From: Microcoleus sp. FACHB-831
GTDB taxonomy: Bacteria > Cyanobacteriota > Cyanobacteriia > Cyanobacteriales > FACHB-T130
Length of the DNA: 64,000 nucleotides
Reading direction: 5' to 3'
Assembly (NCBI RefSeq): GCF_014695585.1
Contig: NZ_JACJON010000056.1
Coordinates: 1-64,000, forward strand
The position numbers and the translations under genes were made by a program. How positions within the stretch are numbered: the first letter of the stretch is position 1; every line of letters begins with the position of its first letter. The notes below the pieces were generated by a model. The model searched no databases. It was not told the origin of the DNA and saw only the letters and a list, made by a program, of their open reading frames with translations. Positions 45,737 to 56,257 of this stretch are shown here, piece by piece.

Positions 45737-46543
45737 TTACAGCAGATCCATAAATAAATGCCGCCACACGTGAAAAAAACTCCATCCTAGTGCCAAAATA
45801 ATCGTGCCACTAAGCAAAGATTGCCCAATAACGCTAACATCTGGTAAAGCTCCTGATAACGAAATCTGACGAATACTTTCAATAACGGGTAACAGCGGAT
45901 TCAATACCAAAACTGACCTCACCGATGCTGGCACAATTGCTGATGGATAGAATATGGGAGTACTAAGCCACAGCACAAATATAACTAAGTCATAAAAGTA
46001 ATTCAAATCTCGAAAAAATACAAATAACGCACTAACCAAAAATCCTACCCCAGTACACACCAAAGTGAGGGATATTAAGGGAAACAGCAGCGCCAATACA
46101 TTCACCAAACTCTTAGAATTCAGCAGAGTTACAAAAGCCAGCAACGGCAACACGCCGACCACAAATTGAAATACATTCGCAGCAATCATCGAAAGCGGGA
46201 AAACGCTCACTGGCAAGCGAATCTTATTTAACAATGCTCCATTGTTCACCACACTCCACAACGCTTGGGACGTACACGCCGAGAAAAAGTTTAGCGCCAC
46301 TAGCCCCGTAAAAACTGCTAACACATAATTAAGTATAGAGTTGCCATAATACGATGCAAATGCCGTTCCGAAAATTGCTGTATACACGCCCGTCATCAGC
46401 AACGGATTGAACAGAGACCAATATACTCCTAAAAAAGAACCTCGATAGCGCACCTTCAAATTCCGGGATACTAATACATAAAGTAATTCACAGTAATGCC
46501 GCACTTCAGACCAGTTTGAGTTATCTTTTAGCCAAACAATCAT
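45737..46543 (-). CDS. wzm: Polysaccharide ABC exporter permease (Wzm/TagG type)
   Basis: A 268-aa ABC-2 permease. It has an N-terminal amphipathic RNLKVRYRGSFLGVYWSLFN (the interface helix seen in Wzm/TagG), about six hydrophobic segments, and a central RDLNYFYDLV loop with WLSTPIFYP characteristic of polysaccharide/polyol-phosphate exporters. Its stop adjoins the ATPase start, and it follows the double glycosyltransferase by 42 bp. With Wzt it forms the inner-membrane flippase-type exporter of the locus. Confidence 0.93.
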   Translation of the reverse strand: MIVWLKDNSNWSEVRHYCELLYVLVSRNLKVRYRGSFLGVYWSLFNPLLMTGVYTAIFGTAFASYYGNSILNYVLAVFTGLVALNFFSACTSQALWSVVNNGALLNKIRLPVSVFPLSMIAANVFQFVVGVLPLLAFVTLLNSKSLVNVLALLFPLISLTLVCTGVGFLVSALFVFFRDLNYFYDLVIFVLWLSTPIFYPSAIVPASVRSVLVLNPLLPVIESIRQISLSGALPDVSVIGQSLLSGTIILALGWSFFHVWRHLFMDLL

Positions 46544-46585
46544 TCTTAAATACCAAAAATTATTAGATTTTAATGCTTATAAATA

Positions 46586-48865
46586 CTAGCAAGCCTGTCG
46601 GTTAAAATTAACTTTGTGCAAAGTCATCCCAGCTGCCCAACCTACGCGAATGCCCTGAAAAGCCTGCTGTATGTAATTAATTAAGATTAAGTAAGGAAGG
46701 TTATGAGTAAATTTGAGGCGTAGTATTCTTAGCAAGCAGCGGTAAATTAAAAGGAATGTTAGACGAGTGACAAGTATGGGAAAAGGAACCACTTTAAATC
46801 CATGTTTCAAAGCAAAATAAGTTGTATTTTTTGCAATTGAATACCAGCAAGTTAGATGTTTTTGGTCAATACGATTGTGGCTAGGCTGAGGGTAGTGATC
46901 TACGACGACATCAGCATAATGGATGTCATATCCCGCCTGAATCAAGCGCAAGCAGACATCCGTTTCATCTAAAAAGTAATCGAAAAACTCATCGTAGCAG
47001 TTGATTTTCTCCAGCAGGTCTTTCCGATAAGATGAATTCGTACCCATGAGACCGTTATACCAAAACCCATTCGGTTGGTTATAATTAGCAGCATCAGCAG
47101 CACGAATAGGAATAGTTTCGCCTAGCACGCTGCTGATGCCGCGCCGGAACTGCAAGGGATATCCAGGACGAGTTAAGTCTCGAACTGTCCCGCCAACGGC
47201 AGCACATTTGTCTCCATAAACCGAATAGGTAATTAATAGTTTATCTATCCACTCGCCTGGTGGAATCGCATCATCATCAAAAAAAGCGATAATTGAACCT
47301 GATGCTAACTTAATACCTATATTCCTTGAGTAACTAATATTTCTAGGTTCGCTTTTAAAATATTTAAACTTGCAGCTAATTTGGCTTGATAAAGTACAGA
47401 GCATTTCACTCGTTTCTGTAGTTGATGAGGCATCAATAATAATCACTTCAATTTTTTTATAGTTAATAAATTCTAGAGAATTAAGAGCTTTTTTTAAAAA
47501 AATATGTCTATCGGCAGTACAGATGGCGATAGATACTAGCGGAAACAGTTTATTTGATATTGCTTGGGGTATTTCTGAGAACTTAAACTTACTAATTTGC
47601 CAGTAAACTTCCCACATTTGAAGTATAGTCTGACTAATCTCCTTCATCAAAACAATAGGATTGAATGAAGCAGGCACATAACCGCTACCTGTAAAAAAGT
47701 AGACGTGTTTTGCTAGATTCAGAGCATAAAATTCAGGATAGCGGTAGGTAACTATTGCAACATCAACTGGTTTCCAAAAACAAGCTACTAACCAGAGGCA
47801 AAGGCGACTTAATAAAGTATTAGGTGGAAACCAGACAGTAAGTTTTTGCTCAGCCTCTAAACTTTTGAAAATACTATTTTGCTCGCTATCTTTATAGATA
47901 GTAGATTGCACCATGGCTGTAGATGAAGCCATAATAATTTCTTCCAAAGAAGATTCTGTATACAATGGTTCTAGCATTTTGCCACGAACGCCTTTAACAA
48001 AATCTTGAAACCCTCGAATAGAAATTTGTGCTAAAAAGTAGCGTCCTGTAGCTGCATAATAAATCAGCCGTGGCAGACTAACAAAAACTCTTTTTAATAT
48101 CAGGTTTGGGCGATGTTTTTGCCAGCAGTAACATAGATTACGTTCGTCATAATAGCTAATCCAGGGTCTAATCTTAAAATCTGGCGATTTATGCCAAACA
48201 ATTGAGGCTGGGTTAGATGCAACTACCCACGAAGCCTGCTTGGCTCGCAAGCACCACTCTACATCATCAAAATGTAAAAAATAATTCTCAAATACTCCAA
48301 TTTGTTGGACAATTTCACGGCGCACTAATAACGACGCAGCAGCACAGGCATCTACGCTGACATAAGGTTTGCCTGCTAATATTTCCTCAACTGAAGTAAT
48401 AGATGAATTGCCGAAATTTGTTGTAAGGTGTGCTTTTTTACTGTTGATAAAGCTGCCCACTTCTTGAATAGTATTGGGTTCATCTAGTTTACGAATTTGA
48501 GAACCCACTAAACCCACTTCAGGGTAATTTTGTAACGTCTCAACTAGCGGAAGTAGAGCCAGAGTATCTAGACGAACATCATTATCGAGTAACCAAAAGA
48601 AATCATATTCAAGTTGGCTAACAATCTCCAAGCCGTAAGAAAATCCCCCAGAACCTCCTAAGTTGCTGCCTGTTTGCAAAACTTTGACTTGAGGATAGTG
48701 CTGCTCTATGTAACTTTGCGTGCTATCGGTTGAGGCATTGTCTACAAGATAAATATCAAGTGCTATATTGTGCAATTCTAAGTTAGCAATGTCTTCAATT
48801 ACAGAACAAACATCATGTAGTTTATTCCAAGTAACGATAACACTAGCTATTTTAGAGATGCACAT
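46586..48865 (-). CDS. Protein with two GT2 glycosyltransferase domains
   Basis: A 759-aa cytosolic or peripheral protein. The first GT-A domain (about 1-300) has SVIVTWNK, LVDNASTDST, NLGGSGGFSYGLE and LLDNDVR (DxD variant), like rhamnosyl/galactofuranosyl GlfT1-type enzymes. The second (about 450-740) has VSIAICTADR, IIDASSTTET, FFDDDAIPP (DxD) and a YFLDETDVCLRLIQAGYDI acceptor-site segment. It is the first gene of the four-gene export operon and should build part of the repeating unit or its primer. The two domains probably make different linkages. It is AT-rich like its neighbours. Individual specificities are unknown. Confidence 0.85.
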   Translation of the reverse strand: MCISKIASVIVTWNKLHDVCSVIEDIANLELHNIALDIYLVDNASTDSTQSYIEQHYPQVKVLQTGSNLGGSGGFSYGLEIVSQLEYDFFWLLDNDVRLDTLALLPLVETLQNYPEVGLVGSQIRKLDEPNTIQEVGSFINSKKAHLTTNFGNSSITSVEEILAGKPYVSVDACAAASLLVRREIVQQIGVFENYFLHFDDVEWCLRAKQASWVVASNPASIVWHKSPDFKIRPWISYYDERNLCYCWQKHRPNLILKRVFVSLPRLIYYAATGRYFLAQISIRGFQDFVKGVRGKMLEPLYTESSLEEIIMASSTAMVQSTIYKDSEQNSIFKSLEAEQKLTVWFPPNTLLSRLCLWLVACFWKPVDVAIVTYRYPEFYALNLAKHVYFFTGSGYVPASFNPIVLMKEISQTILQMWEVYWQISKFKFSEIPQAISNKLFPLVSIAICTADRHIFLKKALNSLEFINYKKIEVIIIDASSTTETSEMLCTLSSQISCKFKYFKSEPRNISYSRNIGIKLASGSIIAFFDDDAIPPGEWIDKLLITYSVYGDKCAAVGGTVRDLTRPGYPLQFRRGISSVLGETIPIRAADAANYNQPNGFWYNGLMGTNSSYRKDLLEKINCYDEFFDYFLDETDVCLRLIQAGYDIHYADVVVDHYPQPSHNRIDQKHLTCWYSIAKNTTYFALKHGFKVVPFPILVTRLTFLLIYRCLLRILRLKFTHNLPYLILINYIQQAFQGIRVGWAAGMTLHKVNFNRQAC

Positions 48866-49278
48866 AAAATTTAACTAACTAAATTATTTGAATCGGCTTC
48901 GGGGATGTCGTTAACCTGTTTTACCATAATAAGCTGCCATACATTTAAAATATCTGTTATGGCAAGTAATGGCTAATGAGAACCCCGCTTATAATATCAG
49001 CGCTTCATCCATAATCTAGTTTTATAAAATCTACTATGTAGATGAACGGAAAGTTACATATGTGTAGTTAATAAGGGAATAAATTTTTTGTCATCTATCT
49101 CTAGATAGACCGATATTGTAATTGGCCTGTAATTGTTAATACATTAATGCTTTTTTTGAGTTTTGTCAGGAGCTAAGAATTTGTTTTAGCACCCGTTACT
49201 ATATTGTTAACAATATGCTATTTTTTATACAATCTTTTCGTTAGCTTTTGCAATATTTTATCCATATATTAAATCTCT
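48866..49278. other. Spacer between the glycan operon and the signalling cluster
   Basis: A 413-bp AT-rich region holding the presumed promoter of the four-gene glycan operon (minus strand, reading toward 48865) and the 3' end of the GGDEF-EAL transcript. No gene is recognised. Confidence 0.5.
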
Positions 49279-51120
49279 CTATAACTCAAAGTGCAATTGT
49301 TTGCCTGCCTTGAGCAACAGTTCAAAAGCAGGTGGTGGTACAGGAGGACTGAACAGATAGCCTTGCATTGCATCGCAATGATGTTGACGTAGGAATGCCA
49401 GTTCCGCTTCTGTCTCCACTCCCTCAGCAATGACTGTCAGATTTAGGGAGTGAGCGAGCTGAATCAAGGCAGTTGTAATGGCGGCGTTTTTGGCATCATT
49501 AATCAGGTTGCAGACAAAGCTGCGATCGATTTTCAATGTATCAAAGGGAAATTGCTTCAGATAGGTCAAAGAAGAATAACCGGTGCCAAAATCATCAACA
49601 GAAATTTGAATACCTAACCCTTTTAATTCTTTCAAAGTCGCGATCGCTGCTTCTGGATTTTGCACCAATATACTCTCAGTTAGCTCTAACTCCAGCCATT
49701 TAGGTTCCAAATCGCGATCTTCTAAAATCTCAACAACCTGGTAGCTGAGGTCGGGTTGATTAAATTGATATGCTGATAGGTTAACAGCCATCGACAGCTG
49801 AAACCCGGCATCATGCCAAATTTTAGCTTGTCGGCAAGCTGTAAGCAATACCCATTGACCAATGGGGACAATCAAGCCAGTTTCTTCTGCTATGGGAATA
49901 AATTCAACTGGCGAAACCATACCGCGTGTAGGATGTTGCCAGCGGATGAGAGCTTCTGCACCTACAATTGCTAGCGTCTGAACATCAACTTTTGGCTGAT
50001 AATATAGCTGCAATTCATTTCGTTCTAAGGCGTAATGCAGACTGCTTTCTAGTTCCAGCGTAGCGATGGATTTTGCAGAAAGCGCAGCTGTATAAAACTC
50101 ATAGCAATTTCCTCCTTTGTTTTTCGCCCCATGCATAGCTGCTAGGCTGTAATCTAGCAGGTGGTCGAGGTCGCAACCATCTTCGGGATAAACAGCAATG
50201 CCGATACTAACAGTGATGAAAAGTTCTTGAGTATTCAAGAGGAAAGGTAAAGATAAGGCATTCAAAATGTTTTGAGCAACATCAGCAGCATTTTGTTTTT
50301 GAGCAGTTGGATTGACGATAATGGCAAATTGAGATGTATCCAATCGCGCCACCGAATTGCTGTCACCCGCACACAATATCAAACGTTCTGCTAGAGCTTG
50401 AAGTAACAAATCGCTACCCTTTGACCCCAAAGTGCGATTTAACCACTCGAATCGGTCTAAACTCAATGACAGGATGGGTATCATACGAGAGTCAGACAAA
50501 AAGCAAAAGGCTCCAGGAGATGAGTTAAGTTCTTGATTTTCACCCAAAGGCTGTAATTTTGGTTTATTTCTAGTGCTTTCTCCCTCCCCGCTCTTGCCTG
50601 TAAAACTCATCCCGCATTGTTGTACAGTTTGATTGAACTGCTCTCGCAACAAAAGCCGATTTGGGAGATTGGTCAAGCTGTCGTAGTGTATTAGCTGATT
50701 GAGTTGTTCTGCTGCCTGTTTAAGAGCCGTTGTGTACTGCTGTTTGACAACTTCTTGTTTATTAAACCGAGTAGCGATCGCGTCTAGCAATTCTTGTCTC
50801 GTAAAAGGTTTGGTAAGATAATCATCCGCTCCCAATTTCATCCCCAAACGCAGAGCCGACCTGTCCGCTAGACCAGTCAGAAAAATAAACGGAATCACAG
50901 CTGTAGCAGGGTTTTGACGCAAGTGCTTTAAGATGCCGTAACCATCCAAAAATGGCAGCATAATATCGCACAAAATCAAGTCCGGCAACTCTTTATATGC
51001 CATCTGCACGCCACTCAAACCCGTGTCAGCTGACATGACATCAAACCCTTCCGAAGCCAGGATTTTGATTAGGAGGCTGGAAATGGATGGCTCATCTTCT
51101 ATCACCAAAATTTTTTTCAT
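49279..51120 (-). CDS. Receiver-GGDEF(degenerate)-EAL c-di-GMP phosphodiesterase
   Basis: A 613-aa protein. The receiver (1-120, acceptor D52, TKP lysine) is followed by a GGDEF-like domain (about 145-345) and an EAL domain (about 360-605). The GGDEF signature is replaced by ARLDTSQF (around 261-265), so cyclase activity is not expected, although LTNLPNR and the C-terminal VSIGIAVYPEDG remain. The EAL domain keeps E389-A-L, the NLS motif, LTES, DDFGTGYSSL, KIDRSF, AEGVET and QGYLFSPP, so it should hydrolyse c-di-GMP. The last of five same-strand signalling genes, it starts 116 bp after its neighbour. Phosphorylation may tune the EAL; the inactive GGDEF could bind GTP or protein. Confidence 0.94.
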   Translation of the reverse strand: MKKILVIEDEPSISSLLIKILASEGFDVMSADTGLSGVQMAYKELPDLILCDIMLPFLDGYGILKHLRQNPATAVIPFIFLTGLADRSALRLGMKLGADDYLTKPFTRQELLDAIATRFNKQEVVKQQYTTALKQAAEQLNQLIHYDSLTNLPNRLLLREQFNQTVQQCGMSFTGKSGEGESTRNKPKLQPLGENQELNSSPGAFCFLSDSRMIPILSLSLDRFEWLNRTLGSKGSDLLLQALAERLILCAGDSNSVARLDTSQFAIIVNPTAQKQNAADVAQNILNALSLPFLLNTQELFITVSIGIAVYPEDGCDLDHLLDYSLAAMHGAKNKGGNCYEFYTAALSAKSIATLELESSLHYALERNELQLYYQPKVDVQTLAIVGAEALIRWQHPTRGMVSPVEFIPIAEETGLIVPIGQWVLLTACRQAKIWHDAGFQLSMAVNLSAYQFNQPDLSYQVVEILEDRDLEPKWLELELTESILVQNPEAAIATLKELKGLGIQISVDDFGTGYSSLTYLKQFPFDTLKIDRSFVCNLINDAKNAAITTALIQLAHSLNLTVIAEGVETEAELAFLRQHHCDAMQGYLFSPPVPPPAFELLLKAGKQLHFEL

Positions 51121-51236
51121 TATCAGTTAAACCCTGATAATATTTAGAATAAAAAATTGCTGTTCGTTCATGGGTCAATAGTTATGTTATGTTTTTGCCA
51201 TTTTACCGCTTACCGATAACCCATTGCGTACTCTTT

Positions 51237-52613
51237 TTAAATTTTCTTATCGTTAAACTGACGAATCGGAATCTGCATTACCAACTCGGTACCAACTCCC
51301 AGTTGGGAATTGCACTTAAGTTGACCCCCGTGACGCCCAACCACGATTTGGTAACAAATAGACAGCCCTAAACCCGTGCCGCTGCCAACTGGTTTAGTGG
51401 TAAAAAACGGGTCAAACAACCGCCCTCTAACTTCCGGCGTCATTCCTGAACCATTATCACAAATCCTAATTTCTATATGATTTTCATCGGACATTCTGGT
51501 GCGAATTTTGATAGTAGGAGAACGCCTTTCTTCTTCATTATCATCCTTTAATCTACCCCTATTAAAAGGCTGTAATATGAGATTGGCGGCTGCAAAGGAT
51601 TCTTGATCTTGGGGTACTAATTCCTGTGCTTTTTCCAAAGCATCAAGAGCATTATTCAGAAGATTGAAAAACACCTGATTCAACTGGCCGGGGTAACACT
51701 CCACCAACGGCAAAGAGTCATATTCTTTAATAATTTCAATACTGTAATCCCAATTCGGTGAAAGATTTTCTAGACTATTTCTATGCAGCCGATGCTGCAA
51801 GATTAAAAGAGTATTATCAAGACCTTCATGAATGTCAGCTTTTTTGATTTCGGCTTCGTCAAGCCTGGAAAATTTTCTTAAGCTAAGTATAATATCCCGA
51901 ATCCTAAAGGCCCCATTTTGCATAGATTCTAAAGTCTTTGGGAGATCTCTAGTGACAAATTCAAAATCTATTTCTTCTGCTGCCCGCTTAACTTCTACAA
52001 CAGGATTAGGATAGTGTTTTTGATAAAGGTGCATTAACTCTAGCAAGTCGTTGACGTATTCGCTAGTATGGGCAAGGTTGCCACTGATAAAAGTGATAGG
52101 GTTGTTAATTTCGTGGGCAATCCCGGCGACCATCTGACCAAGACCAGACATTTTTTCGCTTTGTACTAGCTGTGCCTGAGTTTGCCGCAATTCTTGTAAG
52201 GCTTGGCTTAGTTGTTGATTTGCTTCGCTCAATTGCTGTTGATATCGGTAGAGCCGCAATCCCGCTCTTACCCGTGCAAGCAATTCATTGGGATCGATAG
52301 GCTTAGAGAGAAAATCATCCGCTCCCGCATCCAAACCTTCAACTCGATCGGCTACAGTACCGCGAGCAGTTAGCAGAATAAAGAATGTACTTGCTAGATC
52401 GGGTGTTGCCTTCAGGCGACGACAAATTTCTACCCCATCCATTAGTGGTAGCATCCAATCGCATAGCATCAATGCCGGACGTACTTCAAATGCTTGTTTT
52501 AATCCTTCTTCACCGTTTTTGGCTACTACCACTTCATAGCCAGAAAGTTGCAGGTCTCTTTTAAGAAGTAGGCGTGTTGCCGAATCATCTTCAACTACAA
52601 GAATTTTTGACAT
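51237..52613 (-). CDS. Receiver-histidine kinase (REC-HisKA-HATPase)
   Basis: A 458-aa protein. Receiver 1-120 (D9-D10, acceptor D52, SKP lysine), a coiled-coil linker (ANQQLSQALQELRQTQAQL), HisKA with the H-box GIAHEINNP (H167) and a HATPase domain (NLLNNALDALEKAQ, CDNGSGM, GSGTGLGL). This is the NtrB-like EINNP type, distinct from the ELRTPLN kinases around it. An acidic, variable loop (about 345-365) interrupts the ATPase lid region. It lies between a large hybrid kinase and the EAL protein. The receiver-first layout suggests it is controlled by an upstream kinase and phosphorylates a downstream regulator. Confidence 0.93.
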   Translation of the reverse strand: MSKILVVEDDSATRLLLKRDLQLSGYEVVVAKNGEEGLKQAFEVRPALMLCDWMLPLMDGVEICRRLKATPDLASTFFILLTARGTVADRVEGLDAGADDFLSKPIDPNELLARVRAGLRLYRYQQQLSEANQQLSQALQELRQTQAQLVQSEKMSGLGQMVAGIAHEINNPITFISGNLAHTSEYVNDLLELMHLYQKHYPNPVVEVKRAAEEIDFEFVTRDLPKTLESMQNGAFRIRDIILSLRKFSRLDEAEIKKADIHEGLDNTLLILQHRLHRNSLENLSPNWDYSIEIIKEYDSLPLVECYPGQLNQVFFNLLNNALDALEKAQELVPQDQESFAAANLILQPFNRGRLKDDNEEERRSPTIKIRTRMSDENHIEIRICDNGSGMTPEVRGRLFDPFFTTKPVGSGTGLGLSICYQIVVGRHGGQLKCNSQLGVGTELVMQIPIRQFNDKKI

Positions 52614-52738
52614 ACGAAGAAGTTTAGAGCAATTTTTGATTAGAAATTCTGGAAGCTAAGGTAAGAAATGACAAGGGCAAATAGTAAATTTTAAATAAAC
52701 CAATTGCCACGCCTCCATAGTAAATTAAATTATAGGAA

Positions 52739-55700
52739 TTAGCAGGCAGCGATGAAGGCTTTAACACGCTCCAGAGCTTTTTCTAATTCAGCTATCAGTT
52801 CATCTGCACCCTGAAGCTGATTTGACCGAGCCTGACTTTCTAGCTTTGCTGCCAGGTCTGGCATTAATCTAATAGCAACGGTAGCACTTCCCCCTTTAAG
52901 TTGGTGAGCGCGACGGATGATGGTTTCGCAATCAACCGCCTTGAGTGCTACTTTGGCATCTTGCAGGTAAATTTGAGCATCATCCACAAAGGCTTGCAGT
53001 AGTTCGATTTGAAACTCAGCGTCTCCCCTAGAGAGTTCGTGCAGGCGATCGCGATCGACTGGCTCCTCTTCCGCTTTTGGATTTTGGATGTTGGATGCTG
53101 GATTTTCCTTTTGCTTCGCTGCTGGCTCATTTGGGTTATGAATCCAACGCTCTATAACTGCTTTCAATTCTTTCAAAGAAATTGGTTTACTTATGTAGTC
53201 ATCCATACCTGCTGCCAGACATTTTTCGCGATCGCCGCTCATGGCATTGGCAGTCAAGGCAATAATTAAAGTGTGACTTTCCTTCCCTTCCCGGTCGCGA
53301 ATCTTCCTCGTCGCTTCATAGCCATCTAGGACTGGCATCTGACAATCCATCAACACTAAATCGTAAGCTGCGTGCGTCATGCGGTCGAGTGCTTCTTGAC
53401 CGTTAACGGCACAATCAGCCTCGTATCCCAAGACTTTGAGTTGATTCATTACGACTTTTTGGTTAATAGGTGTATCTTCTACTAACAAAACTTTGCAAAT
53501 TTGCTTTTTACCGCTGTATTCTGATTGAATATTTTGCATAGTAAATATATCTTTACTAGGTTGAACGTAGATTGGCTCAAATTTTTCTTCTTTACCATAA
53601 CCAAACTCAAGATTTAAAATTGGCGCTGCCGATTTTTTGCATGAATAACTTTTCTCGAAAGGCACTGCAAACCAAAACTCCGAACCTTTACCCAATTCGC
53701 TTGTAACGCCAATTTCACCACGCATTAATTCTACTAGCTGCTTGCAAATCGCCAAACCTAAGCCCGTACCTCCATATCTTCTAGTGGTTGAACCATCTAC
53801 TTGAGAAAACGATTGAAACAACTTTTTCTGGTTTTCAGGCGCAATCCCAATACCAGTATCCTTAACGGAAAATCGAAGTATATAGCCGGAAAATTCCTCT
53901 AATTTTTGGCTCTTAGCCTCCTCTCCTCTAGTTGAGATAAAAGAGCTAGGCTCCCTTATTTCTACCGCGATCGCTACTTCTCCTTGGTTTGTAAATTTAA
54001 TAGCATTCTCTGTTAAATTCACGAGAATTTGCCGCAGGCGCTTGGCATCTCCTACTAATTGTCGAGTTCCTTTACCTTCTACTGAAGCCCGCAGTCTGAT
54101 CGCCTTTGCATTAGCTTGCGATACTACCATAGATACCACTTCTTCTAGAGTGCTATCTAAGTCAAACTCCACCTTCTCCAGCCGCATTTTTCCGGACTCT
54201 AGTTTAGAAAAATCGAGGATATCGTTAATTAGTTCCAGCAAGTTATCGCCACTAATTCTAATTGTCTGCACGAAGTCTCGCTGGTGCGCGTCAAGATTGG
54301 TTTTCAGCAGCAGATCCGTCATCCCAATCACGCCATTCATGGGGGTGCGAAATTCGTGACTTATATTAGCTAGAAATTGCGATTTGAGGCGGGAAGCTTC
54401 TAAAGCGGCTTCTTTTGCCGCTACTATTTCGGTGATATCTCTAATAGTACCGACTAATATTTTATTTCCCGATTCATCTTGGAAAATACTCTTTTTAGTG
54501 GAAATAATATGAGCTTTGCCTTCTGAGTCGGTAATTTTTTCCTCGTGTTGATTTTCAAGGCCACTGCTAAACACAAGGGCATCTTTTTCCCAAAATACAT
54601 CTGCTTGTTCTTTAGGGAAAAAATCATAATCGGACTTGCCAATTAGTTGATTTTTGCTATATCCCAAAAAGTGACAAAGAGCATCATTAACTTTGAGCCA
54701 GCGATGTTGTTCGTCTTTGACAAAAACAGGATCGGCGATCGCATTCAGAGTATGATGCAAAAACTCTTGAGACTCTTTCAGTTGTTTTTCTATCTGCGCC
54801 CGATAGGTGATATCTGTATCCGTACCCGCCATCCTATACGGTTGCCCCTGGTCATCCCGCATGACAGTCCCGCGAGCTAGTATCCAACGAATGCTGCCAT
54901 CTTTGTGAACCATTCGGTGTTCAATTTCGCATTGAGAAGTTACCCCCGCTAGATGTGCGTTAATCGCTGTCGCCATCGCCTCTCTATCATCGGGATGGAC
55001 TAAAAGTAGCCAGTCATCAAGCTGGCTGTTGATTTCGCGATCGCTATAACCGAGCATGGATTTCAAGCTGGAAGAAATGTAGATTTCTTTAGTTTTAAGG
55101 TTCCAGTCCCATACGCCCATCGCAGAGCCACTGACGGCGATCGCGTATCTCTCTTCGCTCAAACGCAGCGCGGCTTCGGTAATGTTATGCGCTTGAATTT
55201 CGCTCCTCAACTGCTCGTTAACTGCTTGTAACTCAGCTGTGCGTTGTGCAACTCTATCTTCTAGTTCAACTTTCGCTTGTTGCAGCGCTGCTTCCGCCAG
55301 CTTGCGTTTGGTGATGTCTATCATCAAGCCATCCCAAAAAATTTTCCCCGACTCCAATCGTTCTGGTCTGGCAACAACAGCAATCCACTTGTTTTTACCC
55401 TTAACTATAATTCGCCCTTCCCATTGCCAAGGAGTTAAAGTTTGTGCAGAAATAGCCACACTTTCGTAGATAGATGCAAGATCGTCAGGATGAATTGTTC
55501 TCCAAAGCAAGTCAGCATTCTGCTGAATCTCAACAGGTTCTAACTCTAGAAGAGATAAGCAACCAGCACTAACATAAGGAAAGAAACCTTTACTATTGGG
55601 GTAGAGACAGTATCGATAAATTATTCCCGGCAAGTTAGCTGCTAACTTTTGGAATCGCACTTCAGATTGCTGTAAATATGACTCAGTAATCTGTCTTTCT

Positions 55701-56257
55701 GCCTTTTCATCTTCTAATTTTTCTATAGTCTGTTTTAATTGCGTGGTTCGTTCTATAACTCGATCTTCAAGCTCGGCATTCATTTTTGCCAGTGCTGCTT
55801 CTGCCAAGGTGCGATCGCCTATCTCTTTTTGTAGTTGTAAATTTTGTTCTTGGAGTTGGTAATATAGTTTCCGAATTGTCAAGTGAGTCTGCACCCGACT
55901 TAATACCTCTTCGTGCTGAATCGGCTTAGTAATGTAATCCACCGCCCCCACCTGAAAACCTTCTACCTTGCACCCCATCTCAGAAAGCGCCGTCATAAAA
56001 ATCACGGGAATGTCTTTTGTTGACTCATTTGCTTTCAAGCGGCGACAAGTATCAAACCCGTCAATTTCCGGCATCAGGATATCCAAAAGGATAATATCTG
56101 GCTGGGCATATTCCGCTTGTCTAATAGCACTTTCTCCATCAAGAGCCACCAAAACTTCAAATCCAGAAGTGGTTAAATAATCCAGCATTGGCATCAAATT
56201 GCTGGGAGTATCGTCAACAATTAAAATAACCCCAATGGGAGAATTAGTATCGTTCAT
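52739..56257 (-). CDS. Hybrid histidine kinase (REC-PASx3-HisKA-HATPase-REC-HPt)
   Basis: A 1172-aa soluble hybrid kinase. Receiver 9-125 (D59, TKP), coiled coil, PAS domains about 200-320, 365-490 and 500-620, HisKA (H634 in [11 protein letters not shown]), HATPase (TENAIKF, DTGIGI, GTGLGL), a second receiver about 920-1040 ([24 protein letters not shown]) and an HPt domain with phosphorylatable H1118 ([13 protein letters not shown]). It therefore encodes a complete four-step phosphorelay in one chain. The linker before the HPt ([13 protein letters not shown]) derives from a short GGATTTTGGATGTTGGAT-type repeat. Its start touches the stop of the Cache-HAMP kinase (0 bp), implying coupled translation. 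The PAS ligands are unknown. Confidence 0.94.
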   Translation of the reverse strand: MNDTNSPIGVILIVDDTPSNLMPMLDYLTTSGFEVLVALDGESAIRQAEYAQPDIILLDILMPEIDGFDTCRRLKANESTKDIPVIFMTALSEMGCKVEGFQVGAVDYITKPIQHEEVLSRVQTHLTIRKLYYQLQEQNLQLQKEIGDRTLAEAALAKMNAELEDRVIERTTQLKQTIEKLEDEKAERQITESYLQQSEVRFQKLAANLPGIIYRYCLYPNSKGFFPYVSAGCLSLLELEPVEIQQNADLLWRTIHPDDLASIYESVAISAQTLTPWQWEGRIIVKGKNKWIAVVARPERLESGKIFWDGLMIDITKRKLAEAALQQAKVELEDRVAQRTAELQAVNEQLRSEIQAHNITEAALRLSEERYAIAVSGSAMGVWDWNLKTKEIYISSSLKSMLGYSDREINSQLDDWLLLVHPDDREAMATAINAHLAGVTSQCEIEHRMVHKDGSIRWILARGTVMRDDQGQPYRMAGTDTDITYRAQIEKQLKESQEFLHHTLNAIADPVFVKDEQHRWLKVNDALCHFLGYSKNQLIGKSDYDFFPKEQADVFWEKDALVFSSGLENQHEEKITDSEGKAHIISTKKSIFQDESGNKILVGTIRDITEIVAAKEAALEASRLKSQFLANISHEFRTPMNGVIGMTDLLLKTNLDAHQRDFVQTIRISGDNLLELINDILDFSKLESGKMRLEKVEFDLDSTLEEVVSMVVSQANAKAIRLRASVEGKGTRQLVGDAKRLRQILVNLTENAIKFTNQGEVAIAVEIREPSSFISTRGEEAKSQKLEEFSGYILRFSVKDTGIGIAPENQKKLFQSFSQVDGSTTRRYGGTGLGLAICKQLVELMRGEIGVTSELGKGSEFWFAVPFEKSYSCKKSAAPILNLEFGYGKEEKFEPIYVQPSKDIFTMQNIQSEYSGKKQICKVLLVEDTPINQKVVMNQLKVLGYEADCAVNGQEALDRMTHAAYDLVLMDCQMPVLDGYEATRKIRDREGKESHTLIIALTANAMSGDREKCLAAGMDDYISKPISLKELKAVIERWIHNPNEPAAKQKENPASNIQNPKAEEEPVDRDRLHELSRGDAEFQIELLQAFVDDAQIYLQDAKVALKAVDCETIIRRAHQLKGGSATVAIRLMPDLAAKLESQARSNQLQGADELIAELEKALERVKAFIAAC

